A stretch of 64,000 nucleotides of DNA from Acanthamoeba sp. SK_2022b. Its lineage: Eukaryota; Discosea; Longamoebia; Acanthamoebidae. The position numbers and the translations under genes are program-made. Position 1 is the stretch's first letter, and the number at the start of each line of letters is the position of its first letter. The stretch covers positions 26,512 through 90,511 of the forward strand of contig JANDJZ010000197.1 in assembly GCA_027943245.1 (NCBI GenBank), written 5' to 3'. Positions 1 to 17,132 of the stretch are shown in pieces. The notes below the pieces were generated by a model, which saw only the letters and a list, made by a program, of their open reading frames with translations, did no database searches and was not told the DNA's origin.

Positions 1-2506
1 ACGAGACGGAGGGCGCCGAAGGTGAGGGCAACGACGAGCGCCAGGCCGCGGGGAAGAAGGGCGCCGCGAGGAGGAAGCGGCGGGCCCGCGTCGACACCAT
101 CGAGAAGAACCCCGCGTCGCTCCTGGTCGACGACTTTGGGTTCGGGCTGGGCCTCGACCCGCTCTTCCGCAAGCTGAGCTCGGGCTTTGACGAGAACGGC
201 GCCCAGGGGCTGCTGCTCAACCAGCTGCCCATCAACCGCCACGCAGAGGTGTGGCCGCGACCATCGACCCCCCTCTCGCCTCGTTGGTTTGCCCTGAGCT
301 GCCTAACGTGCGTCGCTTCACACTGTGCAGGTAGTGCTGGACTCGTCGGCCACGTTCATGTCTGCCAACGACGTGGACAAAGACGAAGGCGAAGAGGGAG
401 ACACTGACGCGCCTCGTCCCTCTGAGCGCTACTACTCTCTGCCGGCGGACCTCGTTCAGTCTGTGCGACGCGCGCTCCGGGACAAGGTCGTGCTGTGCCC
501 TCCGCTGTGCGAGCAGCAACAGCAGGCGGAGGCCCTCGATGACCACGACTTCGTCGAGCCCGCGTTCGAGCTGGACTCGGACGAGGCGGAGGGTCACCAC
601 GTCGCCGCAGACGAAGGCGGCGCGGGACTGCTGTGCACACTCGGCCTGCACAGCTTGACCCCGGCCGCGCCGGCGTCGTTGGCCGACCTCGACGCGGACA
701 ACTTTGGGGGCGACGTCGATGACGACGACGACATCGGAGGAGTCTCTCTCGACGACAGCCACATGGAGGCGGGGGCCTTCCCCCACAGCAACGACACACA
801 ACTCGTACGCCTCGCGGCCTCATCCTGTCCGAGCCGGCCTCTGACCGCGTGGTGCTTCAGGACCCGAGTCGAGGCGCGGCGAGGCACACGGGGCGAGCGG
901 CGGGCGACTTGGAGTCGCTGCTCGGTTCGCTCCAGCTGGGCGCGTCGGGCTGGGCCGGGCCAGCTCACTGGAAGTACAAGCCCGCCAAGGCCGGTAAACG
1001 CTCGCCCTCCTCGCCCTCTGAGCCCCGGGGGGCCTCTCTGCTAAGACCCAAGCGCGTGTTCGGTTTGGGGCAGTTGTGGCGAAGGCGAGCAGAGACAAGG
1101 GAGCGGAAGGCGCGGAGGAGAAGGGGGAGGAAGGCGAGGACGACGACGGTGAAGAAGAAGAGGAACGGGTATCGGCGGCCAACAGGAAGGGCAAGAGGAA
1201 GGCGCCCTTCTTCGTCGACTTTGACGCTCCGCCCATCGATACCAAGCTTGCCTTTGCCACCTCCCGTGCCGCCACCACTCTCTCTCAGGCCGTCCTCAAG
1301 AAGGCTCGGGAGGAGGTACACATCGCTCACAGCATGCTTCATCGTGTTGTGTGCTGTGTGTTGTGCTCAACCCCGTATGGTAGGACTACCTGTTGCCTCG
1401 GGACGTCAAGTACGACTATCGGGCCCTGTGCTCCTATTTCCTCCACCCGACCCGCGCCATCGGCTCTGCGCCCATCATCGCCTCCTCTGCGGGTACGCAG
1501 GCCTCAGGCCTCAGCCCGGAGCCCCCCCCCTCTTCCCGCCACAAGCCGTGATCGTTGACGTCTGTCTGGCGCTGTCGGCCAGCCCTTCTCGGAGGAGTTG
1601 CGCCGTACGGCGGGCAGGCCAGCCACCCACACTTTGACGCGCCGGCCGAGGACACTCCTCATCATGCGGACGTCGACATGAACCTCGGCGCGGACGCGGA
1701 CCTGGACATGGACATCGATATGGACAATGACAGCGGCAGCGACCTCGACGACGGCGACGAGCATGGCGGCCATGAGCTGGTAACTCGCGAGCTCAGTTGC
1801 CTTTGCTGGAGGGGAGGTCGTGGTCTGACCGGCTCGCCGGGGGAGTGGGCGTCGATGTCCGCAGGAGGCAGGCACGCCCTCGTTGGGCTCCGATGACCCG
1901 CCGGATGGCACGGGGGCCGCCGCCGGCGCTGGGGAGGGCGGCGATGAAGGCGGGCTGGAGTTGGTGGAGCAACCGCGAAAGGTCCACAGCGAGGCCATCT
2001 CCTACGCTCGCGTGGCCAAGAAGATCGACGTCATCGCCCTCAAGCGGGCCCTCTCCCACCAGATCACCGCATCGCCTCCTCCCGTATGCACGCCTACCCC
2101 CCTTTCCCCCTCTCCCCCCTCGTCCATTCAGAGGCTGACCTCCGCTCAACGCGTTGGTGGCGGGGGGGGGGGCTCGACCAGGACAAGGTGCAGGACAAGG
2201 CGGCGGGCATATCGTTCAAGGGCCTCCTGCGCAAGCTGCCGTCGCGCATCAAGGACAAGCGCACTCTCGAAGACCTCTCCGTTCAGGTACAAGCCACGCC
2301 CCCGTGCGCTGACCACACACGTGGGACTCACGCGCTCGTGGTGCTGTGCCAAGGTGTGCTTCATCACGCTGCTCCACCTGGCCAACGAACACGACCTGGA
2401 GATCACCGCCGACGGGGCCGACAACGACGACAAAGACGAGGAAGACGAGGACGCGCTGATGGCCTATCCCACCGACCTGTTTGTTCACGTGCCAGAGCGG
2501 CGGTAG
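1..2506 (+). CDS. NCAPH: Condensin complex subunit 2 (CAP-H/Barren kleisin), 5'-truncated
   Basis: Non-SMC kleisin subunit of condensin I, which bridges the SMC2/SMC4 heads during mitotic chromosome compaction. The N-terminus lies outside the window. Visible Barren-family landmarks in order: an N-terminal block with DPLFRKLSSGFDENG and a GLLLNQL stretch, the central AGPAHWKYKP, then PFFVDFD, DYLLPRDVKYDY, YARVAKKIDV and the winged-helix end VCFITLLHLANEHDLEI before the stop. Exons read as 1-248, 331-804, 861-993, 1074-1315 and from 1384 on; the first two junctions are phase 0 and keep the frame. Later exons are less certain, but the last ends at TAG 2504-2506. Acidic, low-complexity stretches (Asp/Glu runs near 360-430 and 1660-1770) are usual for this subunit. 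It converges on the minus-strand thioesterase, with about 110 bp between the stops. Identification is confident; exact exon borders are not. Confidence 0.87.
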
Positions 2507-2619
2507 AACCACCCACTCACAATTATAGCAGCCAGCGAATTGTGCGAAAGTGATGGATTGGCGTGCGTCGCCCAAGTCGGGTGTCGCGCGGCTGTGTGGG
2601 AAAGCGCTCTCCGTTTCCG

Positions 2620-3808
2620 CTATGGGCTGTGTGCAACGGGAGGCCGGCGCGCCGAGGATGAGGCGATGTAGTGGGTGGTCTTGGCTCTGGCCAGCGGCCT
2701 GTCGTTGGAGTAGAATCGGGTGCTCACCACGGCCAGCGTTTCTCCGTGTCGCGTCACCCTGCGCAACGCGTCATCAGGTCAGGCCACTGTTGGTCATTTG
2801 CGTGGGGGAGGTGAGCCGTGCGTGCCTGGACTCGATGCGCACGGTCGAGGGGGCCTGCAGGGCCGACTGGACCGAGAGCTTCATATCGAGCATCGATCCG
2901 GGAGTCGGGTGGCTGCACATGTAGCAGTAGCAAGGGAGGTGTGAGCACATAGCCAACAGACTTCTCCTGAGAAGAAAGGTGAGGTAGTACTCGTAGATGT
3001 GAGAGATCACTGAGGAGCCGGTCATGTCTGCCAGAGCGCCAAACATGCCATGCCTGCACAATGGTTTGATAAGTTGAAACTCGCACTACCTGGCATCGAG
3101 TGTAGCCTCAGTCTGGCGTACCTGAAGAACCCGCCGGTGAGCACCGAGAGGTCGTCGTTCACGTCCAGCACATACCTGATGGACCTCTCCATCTCGTCCA
3201 AGGCCTTCAAAAAAAAAAAACGCAGGGAATGTTGGTGTAAGAAAACACCACAGTCACAGGCCTCGTAGCAGTACCTCCAACTTCATGTTATTGAATAGCA
3301 TCTCTTCGAACGACTCGTAGGGGTGCTCCACTACAGCCTAAAACATCATGATAGCGAACTTTGAGCACGAGTAGCGAGAGGGGGGGGGGGAGGCGTGAAC
3401 CCACTGGCGACGTACGGAGGAGTTGATTTCGGCCTCTCCAACGAGTGGTTGTTGGTCCATGAGCTTGGCGGATTTGGTGGTAGGTTGAGGTTGTGGGAGG
3501 GCTTCTCCTTCTTCAGTCGTAGCCACTTCGGCCTTTCTCTGCGTGATTGCGGCTCGCTTTAAGCAATGGGCCAACAACACTCGTTGCTGCACGCCCAACC
3601 ATGACCCTGAAATACCTTTTTGGAAGACACGGTGAGCGTTGCGGGAGAGGCAGTGGTGCTGTGAGTGTGCAGTGCGCGGTGTATGCGTGGGAGGAGGTCT
3701 CGTCCTTGGTAAGCTGGTCCAGTTTTGGTGTCTTCCTCTGCTTTTCCGGCTGAGTTTCGGCGCCGAGTGGCGGAAATTCGGTGTCCACAGAAATTCAAAG
3801 CGCAGCAA
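2620..3808 (-). CDS. Hotdog-fold acyl-CoA thioesterase (PaaI/ACOT13-like), possibly mitochondrial
   Basis: Spliced minus-strand gene. Reading the exons in order gives a helix-rich segment (KALDEMERSIRYVL), then MFGALADMTGSSVIS, which matches the hotdog active-site helix (usually H-G-G-x-x-x-x-L-x-D), then PGSMLDMKLSVQSALQAP, and finally RHGETLAVVSTRFYSND and ARAKTTHYIASS, the last strands of PaaI/ACOT13-type thioesterases. Such enzymes hydrolyse acyl-CoA esters and act as oligomers. The catalytic Asp is present; an intron falls just before GALAD, so the HGG residues could not be checked. The stop is the TAG complement at 2620-2622. The start is uncertain: the long open first exon from 3808 is Arg/Ser-rich with few acids, which would suit a mitochondrial presequence. 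It is divergent from the USP gene (start 3994), leaving at most 185 bp of shared promoter. Confidence 0.62.
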
Positions 3809-3993
3809 AAATGCTCAGCTGTCGACAACGTAAATTTACTTTTTTAACTGATTTTTTCAGGACGGGAAGACAATCTCAATTCATTCAGAAAGGGTGCGAA
3901 AGGCGTCGAGAGCGAGAGGATAGTCATTTGCCGGGGTTACCAAACGGGGAGGAAGCCAAATCAATTTCAGTTTCTCATAGATCGAGAACAGAC

Positions 3994-9766
<5,773 letters not shown>

Positions 9767-9892
9767 GAGAAAAGAAAGAAAGTCAATACACACAGCCCCT
9801 CCCGACTTTCTCACCCCAGAGTCTTCCTGCTTCGGCAACAAGCGCGGACCAATTAATTGCCTGCGTTTGGCAAGCGAAGTTTCTTTATCCTC

Positions 9893-10957
9893 ATGAACTT
9901 CGGAGTGGTCTTGGTGTTGGCCATCTTCGCGGCGGTGGCTGCTGCCGGCCCCATTTGTCGGTACCCCGTCAATGGCTATCTGTACGACATCACTCCGCTC
10001 CAGGCCTACCCACAGGTACCGTGTGTCCAAGGCATTTTGCAAAAGTCTTTGGCCTCACCACTGGTCTCCTTGTAGAAGGTGCAGTGGAGCAGCTTCGGCT
10101 TCCCGATGGTGGTAACCTACCACCCCTGCGAGCCCATTCAAGTTCGTATTATTCACTCAACCCCCCCCCCAAGCTACAGCTATTGAGCCCTCTCGACAAT
10201 CGATCCTTACGCAGTGCGGGAACGCTACGGAGGCGGCGATGTGCATGTACGCGGGAGAGCAACCTGGTACACCATGGCCCAGCCCTTGCTGACCCTTTCT
10301 TAACCACTCACTTAGCTCCACGCCCACACAACCCAGCTTCCTCCTTGGGCGATTTTTCGAGCGGTTGGTGGCTCGCATCAGGCCAGGGCGACAACATGGT
10401 GACCATGCCTCCCTAGCTGTGCCCAACTGCACACACTTGTTCAACACGTTTGGTCTGATCAAGTGGTGTTAGGGTTTTCGCATGCGCTTCACGACCTCAA
10501 CCCCCATCAGGGTCACCACCACCATCAACTTCACCTGTGACCCCTCGATCCCCGTCGGCGTCCTCAGGCAGGTACGGGGTCGCCTTCTCGCTGTGACGAC
10601 ACCCGCGGGCATCCCCGGCATCATCATCACGAGCCTTGCCCGTTTGGTGTGCAGAACCCCAACTGGAGTGGCCAGCTGCGGTACAACTACGAGTTTGAGT
10701 GGCGCACCTCGTTCGCCTGCCCGGTGTCGGCCTACCGGAGCCCAAGCCCTAGTCCGACCCCGAGCGCGACTCCGAGCCCCAGCCCCAGCGCCGCGCCGCC
10801 GCCGCCCAAGGTCGACGTGTGCTGTCTGTACCTGGCCGAGAACGACCCGAACTCTCGCCAAACGCTGTGTGCAGTCACCCAGTGCCCAACCCTCAACGGT
10901 TTCAAGTTCGCGGGCCAGTGGCAAGTCAACTCTTGTAGTGACTGCCGGTTCACCTGA
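9893..10957 (+). CDS. Secreted MRH (mannose-6-phosphate receptor homology)-like protein with Pro/Ser linker
   Basis: Starts MNFGVVLVLAIFAAVAAA, a clear signal peptide, directly followed by ICRYPVNGYLYDITPL, which resembles the first strands of MRH domains (Cys then a tyrosine/aspartate-rich strand). Further exons give PCEPIQ, CGNATEAAMCMYAGEQPG, then INFTCDPSIPVG and YEFEWRTSFACP, the penultimate and last strands typical of MRH domains (a Cys, then an aromatic-x-W-R-T-x-x-A-C motif). MRH domains bind N-glycan mannose in the endoplasmic reticulum and endolysosomes. After the domain comes a Ser/Pro repeat linker (SPSPSPTPSATPSPSPSAAP) and a Cys-rich tail of about 50 residues with six cysteines. 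The linker resembles the spacers of the CBM49 lectin at 37.3-38.7 kb. No C-terminal membrane segment, so a soluble secreted or lysosomal protein is likely. Exons between 10140 and 10500 are uncertain. Confidence 0.6.
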
Positions 10958-11053
10958 GTCGGCCAACCTCGCCTGCGGCAGGCGTTTTATCTTAAAAACC
11001 ACTTTGCATCTGAAAAATAAACTTTATCTTTGCCACAAGAGAAGAGGTAACTT

Positions 11054-12807
11054 ATGGAGGGGCTGGCAGACGAGCTAGTTATCCACATACTGCGTTTCTG
11101 TACGCCAAAGGATGTGGTCGCAATGGAGGCCACTTGCCACCGCCTGGCGCAGCTCGCCCGGGACGACTTACTGTGGCGCTATTTCGTGGTCGGGCTGCTC
11201 GAACAGGAGCGCGCCCAGGCCGCCGCTGCAAGTGCAGCAGACTCACCGTTCCCCGACTTCCACCATCACAAGGTGGAGTGGCCCTGCGTGCGCTCCGCGG
11301 TGGTGAAGACAACCTGCGCCGTCAGCCTTGACCAAGACTGCACCGGTGCGCGGGTGCTGGCCCCCGCCAAGATGGGCTGTGAGAAGCCTGCTTGGAGTGG
11401 CTTCTCCGCTCGCAACAGTAAGCAAAGGCCCCGTCCTAACCTGCAGGCCAAGAAAGGTTTGCCCTGCCCTAAGTCCCAGAACAAACCTGGTTAACTCGCC
11501 ACGCGTGGCCTCAGGTAAGCTGTACGACGACTGGCGTAGCTGCTTCAGAGCGCGGGCTCTGCCAACGGACGTCCGCGCCAAGATCAGGAGACTCATGGAG
11601 GGACGCCTCCTGTCGCGCCAGTCACTCAGCACCATCCTGCGGCAGGTCCAGTTCACCACAACAACATATTATCCTCTTGGCCACCGTTGATGTTCGCACG
11701 CACAGGCTTCGAACGTTCTTGAGAAGGAACCCAACGTGCTGCGACTTAGATCGCCGATCACCGTAGTGGGGGACTTGCATGGCCAGCTTCTCGATCTGCT
11801 CAACCTCTTCCTCATCAGTACGCATTTCCTTGCCTGCTCCATCCTCCCACAGCGCTCACGGACTGCGCATGCACTCGCTGAGCAGACGGTGAGCCGCCCG
11901 ACGTGAACTACCTCTTCCTGGGCAACTGGGGCGACAGGGGTCAGTATGGTATCCAAACGGTGACGCTGTTGCTGGCCCTCAAGGTGGCCTACCCCGATCG
12001 CGTGTACCTGCTGAGGGGCAACCACGAGTCGCGGAACATCACCCAGGTCTACGGCTTCTACGACGACTGCCTCCGGCAATACCCCCCGGGACAGGACGTA
12101 TGGACGGCCTTTGCGTATGTCTTTGACCGGCTTCCGATGGTCGCCGTGGTCGACGATAAGGTGTTCTGTGTGTGCTCCGGGCTCAGCCCAGAGATCGAGA
12201 CTGTCGCACAGATCGATGAGCTCGACCGGTAACCGTTGAATGGCTTGTATCAGAAATTCTAGCCAAGTGCATGACTAACATGTTTTCCCTCGGAGGTCCC
12301 ATCAGGTTTCGAGAGACGCCCACGGATGGCCCTCTGTGCGATTTTGTCTACTCTCGCCCCGAGGAGATAAAGGGCTGGGGGCTCTCCCCACGAGCCGCTG
12401 GCTTCCTCTTCGGCAGCGGTACACAGGCCTTGAACTGCCTTTCCCCCACAGTTCCACTCACTAACCTGTAAAGCTACTCGCTGGCGTGTGCTCTTAGATG
12501 TGTCCAAAGATTGGCTGGAGGCCAACCACTTGGAGCTGATCATAGCCGAGCACAATTACTGCGAGGAGGTGCTGCCCCATGATTAGCTTCTCCTAAAGAT
12601 CGCCCACGTCGAGCGAAGCTAAGTAGGGGATGACGACAACCTCAGGGATACATGGTACTGCATGACGGAAGGATGGTCACCGTGTACGGGGCCGCCAACT
12701 ATTGTGAAAGGAGCACCAACGTAGCCGCTTGCTTCACCATCATGGAGAACGGCGCCCACTACGTGTACTGCCCCATCTGCATCACCTCCCGTTCCAGCCC
12801 CACCTGA
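11054..12807 (+). CDS. F-box protein fused to a PPP-family phosphatase-like domain (probable pseudophosphatase)
   Basis: The N-terminus (ADELVIHILRFCTPKDVVAM...WRYF, 11063-11190) is an F-box, the Skp1-binding module of SCF ubiquitin ligases. After a linker and intron the protein enters a PP2A/PP4-like fold: SRQSLSTILRQ, TVVGDLHGQLLDLLNLF, YLFLGNWGDRGQYG, LLRGNHESRNITQVYGF, VFCVCSGLSPEIET, GPLCDFVYSRPEE, GWGLSPRAAGFLFG, IIAEHNYCEEGY and YGAANYCERS. GDxHG and GNHE are intact, but GDYVDRG is GNWGDRG and HGGLSP is CSGLSP, so two of the six metal ligands are replaced (Asp to Asn, His to Cys). The fold is probably kept and catalysis weak or lost. Introns follow the F-box exon and interrupt the phosphatase fold several times. 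The stop at 12805-12807 is taken because it follows the last conserved strand; a further 3' exon near 12916-13036 cannot be excluded. Confidence 0.75.
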
Positions 12808-13109
12808 CTTGTGGACCAGCACCCAGTACGGCCCTGCCCCGCGTGTTCCCTTGCCCGTCAAGCGGGAAACGCTGCTGCACAGGTACAGCGCCTCTCCCAA
12901 CGCGTGCAGCGCTGCAGGTGTGGCCACCTGACCACACTATCCAGCCATTTCAAGGCAGAGAATTATCGGGCCGAGGTGCTGTCCGTCATCCCGTTCATCC
13001 CTACGCATGCATGTAGAGACGAGTCAACCGCGTCATGAAGAAGGGTCTATGTTCGTGTGGATTCGGGCGCAGTTATGCGCGAGCGCGTGCGTGTATTACA
13101 TGCAGTTCG
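12808..13109. other. Convergent intergenic region
   Basis: Lies between the 3' ends of the F-box/phosphatase gene and the minus-strand membrane protein. A short open stretch (12916-13036) follows an acceptor-like CTGCAG and could be a missed last exon, but it has no recognisable motif. Nothing else is seen. Confidence 0.4.
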
Positions 13110-13605
13110 TCATTTGTTCTTGGAGAGGAGGTAGAGGGCGACAGCGGCGTCGATCACGAAGAAGAGCCCGTCGGGCAAGGTGATCTGAGGCCCCAGGGCT
13201 CGCTTGGCAATGCCCCGCCAGTGCATGGCGAGGTCGAGCGCGAACTGGGAGAAGTTGGCCAGCGACAGCACCCAGAAGTCGTTGGACTGGAGCTCGCCGC
13301 TGTTGCGGTAGCGCAGCAGGGCCAGCAGAGCCAACAAGCTGAACCCCGTGTTGATGCCGCCTATATTATACCCAATTTTAGTATTATATTTATCATTATT
13401 TTATTATTATTCTGCTATGTGGGAGAGGCGCACCGAGATAGCGCACGAGGTAGGCGTGGGTGGGGGCGGGTTTGAAGTTGAAGTATTTCTTGAGGATGCC
13501 CAGGGGGTGGCACAGAAAGTAGTAGGCGGCCGCCCCATGCCAAGCGGCGTTCAGGCCCAACAGCACCAGCGGCCAGGTAGCCTCCTTGTTTACAACGGCT
13601 GACAT
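13110..13605 (-). CDS. Small multi-span membrane protein, unknown function
   Basis: Two exons give about 140 residues: MSAVVNKEATWPLVLLGLNA opens the first, then AAWHGAAAYYFLCHPLG, a basic-aromatic loop (KKYFNFKPAP) and YLVRYLG; after an AT-rich intron (about 13350-13425) come GGINTGFSLLALLALL, an asparagine-containing loop, SLANFSQFALDLAMHWRGI and LFFVIDAAVALYLLSKNK at the end. This predicts four hydrophobic segments and a short Lys-containing C-terminus (SKNK), which could be a dilysine-like ER retrieval signal but lacks the exact KKxx spacing. Start chosen at 13605 because the upstream codons are not hydrophobic or conserved-looking. Stop is the TGA complement at 13110-13112. I do not recognise the family; a small ER membrane protein is the most I would infer. 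Confidence 0.6.
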
Positions 13606-13877
13606 TACAATATGTGACTCGCACCTCAAACCCGTTTGGGTGCACGTATGGTGTTTTGTTGTTGTCACAAGACCAGGAGAGTTGCACAAAGGGGTGCTCC
13701 TGCGCTAAGGAAAAGCAGGTTCCCCTTCGGCCAGGCCGCTTCCGTGAGGCGTCCTCCCATTGGCACAAAAGGTTCCAGAGAGGCCACAACATTAAGTTTG
13801 GGAGCTTTATTGGGGAAGGGGCGCGACCCAGCGAGACTCGAGCTGGGCGAATGGGTGGCACATGTCGTGCGCGAGCT

Positions 13878-16675
13878 TTAGATCATGTTGCGCCAAGGGA
13901 TGGACAGACGCAGGGCCGTGTAGATGATGGCCGTGGTCGTGATGGCGTGCGGGAAGTTACCCCACAGCTCCCTGGTCTTGGGATCGATGGTCTCGCCCAC
14001 GGTGCCGCAGCCGTTGCAGCAGGAGAGCACCTCCTCGTAGAGCTTGCGCGACTCCTCGATGCGGCCGCTGCTGTACAAGGCGTTGATGTACCACACGGTG
14101 TAGAGGATGTAGCAGTTGCCCTTGTGCTCCGGAGACGACAGCAGGAACGGGTGTTCCTTGGACACAAGGTGCTTCTCCACGGCCCTAATTACACATAGGG
14201 AGATGGCGGCTCGTCGTTAACAAACACGCATACGCAAAACAACGAGTATGAGGAACAGAAGGGAGGGCTACTTGATGGTGTCGACGTAGTGCGGGTCATC
14301 GGGAGCCAGGAAGCCGATCTCGGACAGCAACAAGACTTGAGGAGTGATCTCTGCATCATGCGGCAAGGTTAGGATCGCCCATACACACTCTTGGAAAAAC
14401 ACTGGGTGAACTTACGCTTGCAAGAAGAATCGGAGCAGAAGTGCTTGTCCTTGTCGTTCCAATAGGTGGCCAGGACGAAGGCCCTGACTTCGTCGGCGGC
14501 CTGTTGCCAGAACTGCTCCTTCTCCGAAGAGCCGAGCTTGTTGGCGATCTTGGCTGTAGAAGCACGAACCCACACCGCCGACCAAGGTCAGCAGGTAACG
14601 GCCCGAGGTGAACCATCGAGTCAAAAAAAAAAACTGAACAACGCACCAAGCCTGTCGCAGCCGGCCCAGCACATCACTGTGTGGTTGATGTTGAGAGAAC
14701 CGTTGGCAGCGGGCTTCTTGTAGTCCTTCAGGATGCGCTGACCCAGCTTCTCGAGTCGGGCGAACAGCCTAGAGACGACACCAGTAAAGAGAACGGCTGA
14801 TCAGCACGCGCGCCATTTGAATAGAGAGGGCCGGCGTTACGTCGAGTCGTCGCCGGGAGTGTTGAGCCTCTGGTCGAAGAAGCACTGGGCCATCGCAAGG
14901 ATGATGCTGCCGTAGGAACCGATGGCAGGCTCTTTGAATTCCTGTTGCGGGCGCCGAGTCAGCCAGGTGACGACGAGTGGAGTGTGCAGATGCGAGCGCA
15001 ACGTACGTTATTGCCCACGAGAACAGGGCTCTCGCCGCGGTAGCCCGAGAGTCTGTGCACCTCCTTCTCGTGAAGCAGGGTCTCCAAGGAGATACCGTAG
15101 ATGCCCTGCAGGCCTGCCTGGCTGTCCTCGTTGTCCACAAACTCGGCCACGATGTTGGAGATGAAGCTCAGGAACTGGGACATCGAGGGCGCCATGCCAA
15201 GCCTGACGACGATAAACCAAGCGAGTGAGTATTACTAACACAATAGCTGGGTGGGCGAGGTGGAGCTGATCGGGACAGTGGCTTACCTGTTGAGAGTGCG
15301 GATGATGTGGGGCATGTCCTCGACTCGGCAATACCTCAGATCCTGCAGCTTGCTATTGGCCTCTCGAGGAATCGACGTAGTGGCTGCGGCGACGATGGCG
15401 CCGGTCTCTTGGTAGGTGAGCAGCTTGAGCGTGATGCAGGCACGGATCACATGCGACTGCCACTCGAAGGGGATCTGAGACACGAGAGAGCAATTTAGCC
15501 AAAAGTCATTTGAAGGAGCGCCAGTGCTCAGGGAGGCGGGAGAGAGGTACCGCCAGGTAGGACACGAACTCCTCCCAGTAGGCCTGGGTCTTCTCCAGCG
15601 TTGAGATGGCGAACTCCTCGATGCCAACCGACAAGCTGATACGGAGGGGAGAGAGAGAGGCTCAGCGACTGGATAGATGAAGCGCGAGTAGTGGGAGCTG
15701 TGTTGGGGGGAACATGACGCACCTCTCGTCGGGCATCAGAATGAGGAAGATGGGGCCATCGACCTCAAAGGCCACCTCCCTCAGCAGGTACGAGATGGGC
15801 GCGTTGGAGGTGAGGCGCAGAGTGCCCGTTGGCACGAGATAGCGGATGTGGTTGGATCCGCGGGTCTTCTCGGGGACACCCCAACCGTAGCTGTACGGGC
15901 ACGAGAGTGAGATGGCGCCCACACCACAAGAGAGCCTCAATGCGCCCCGTCGCCATGACGACGTGTGGGAGTTGGTCTTACCCGAAGGTAGGCCTTAACC
16001 TGACGCGGATGCGCGGCCTTCCGGTGGCGTTGAGTATGCGCATGAGCATGGTGGGTCTGAAGGAGAGATCGGAGGGCTCGTGAGGCGGCGTGTGCATGGG
16101 CCCTTCGGGGGGGCTTGGCCGCGGAACCAAGGAGGTCGCGACTGCAGTACACGAGAGCGAAGCGAGAGGGAAGGGGGGGGGGGCGTACCGGTACGAACGG
16201 CCAGCAGACTGGTGCAGAGGGCAGAAGTCGATCATTTCCAGCGTGTTGCCTGGAGTGCGGAGCACGAGGCAGTGAGCACGAGGCCCTGCGCCGTGAAGTG
16301 AGCATGACGCGTACCGAACTTGTCGTAGAGGGTGGTCTTGAGAATAGCGGTGTTCTTAATGTACTCCTGCTCGCTCCTTTCGAAGTGCTGGAGCTCAATG
16401 TCGAAGAACCCGATGTCCTTGTTCTTCCTGAGCAGGGAGCAGAACACGGGGTCGGCGTCGAAGCGAGGCATGCAGCTCCAAGTAATGCTGCCCCTCTCGT
16501 CGACCAACGCGTTGAAGGCGCTGTTGCCGATCAAGCGCAGGTTGAGGTTGTGGATGTTGGTGGGCACCGTCGGAACGGTCTGGCCCACCTTTGACTGGGT
16601 CTGAGCGCTGGGCTGCTCCTGTGGCCTGTTCTCGTACAGATCCTGTTGGATTACGTTCGCGCCGCTCGTGTCCAT
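13878..16675 (-). CDS. Glycoside hydrolase 15 (glucoamylase/trehalase-like) protein with altered active-site motifs
   Basis: About ten exons. The N-terminal beta-sandwich of bacterial-type GH15 proteins shows as LRLIGNSAFNALVDERGSI, WSCMPRFDADPVFCSLL and MIDFCPLH, followed by RILNATGRPRIRVRLRPTFG. The (alpha/alpha)6 part shows FEWQSHVIRACITLKLLTY, a stretch containing LRYCRVEDM, GYRGESPVLVGN, a QCFFDQRLNTPGDDS helix, NHTVMCWAGCDRL, GFLAPDDPHYVDTI and WGNFPHAITTTAIIYTAL. Usual GH15 enzymes carry D-Y-R-Y-C-W-x-R-D, I-W-E and a Glu pair before D-P. Here RVED replaces the x-R-D part and no I-W-E precedes the NHTVMCW helix; GETIDP keeps one Glu. No signal peptide, so probably cytosolic. Start 16675 is the ATG nearest the conserved domain; an in-frame upstream ATG exists at 16753. 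Role in glycogen or trehalose metabolism is only inferred. Confidence 0.75.
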
Positions 16676-17132
16676 GGTTTGTTTGGTGCAGCTGTGCGCA
16701 CACCCAAGTTGCGCAAGAGTGTTAATTGCAAAGCAACGCCAGTAAGATCGCACTCAAATCTGAAGAGCCAGACCAAATCTAGGGAGATCACCTCTTGTGT
16801 GTTGAATGCTTCTTCCTTACCAGCTGGCAGAAGCTGTGGCTGTGTGTTGTGGCCTGGTCTGAACTCCTCTGTTGGTGTTGTTGGTCAGGAGCTCTGGTGA
16901 CGGCGGAAGGTGAGAGATTCACACTAGAGGCACGCCAAGTCTATGTCGCTCCGCGACGGCGGTGAGGGCTCATGACAGGCCCAGCATCATCCCAAAGCCA
17001 CGTCATACGAGCCTGTGCGGGCCACGCGCGAGCGCTATCTCGCCTGCCTCTTGTCCTCTTGCGTTCTTGTGAATGTCGGAGAAGCTGCCACCAAGTTGCT
17101 TTTTCCCAACAATTTTCTATTTTTCCTTTTAT
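16676..17132. other. Intergenic region upstream of the GH15 gene
   Basis: Lies between the GH15 start and the stop of the CHCH gene. It contains a 54-codon plus-strand ORF from an ATG at 16972 with no recognisable motif, and a pyrimidine-rich AT tract (17095-17150) that forms the 3' end of the CHCH gene. No RNA gene or repeat seen. Confidence 0.4.

Noticed and set aside
232..823. Long minus-strand frames opposite the CAP-H exons.
   Set aside because: Shadows of GC-rich codons; no motifs, while the plus-strand frame carries Barren-family sequence.
12916..13036. Open stretch after an acceptor-like site, considered as the last exon of the F-box/phosphatase gene.
   Set aside because: The phosphatase fold is complete before the stop at 12807, and no donor in the right phase was identified.
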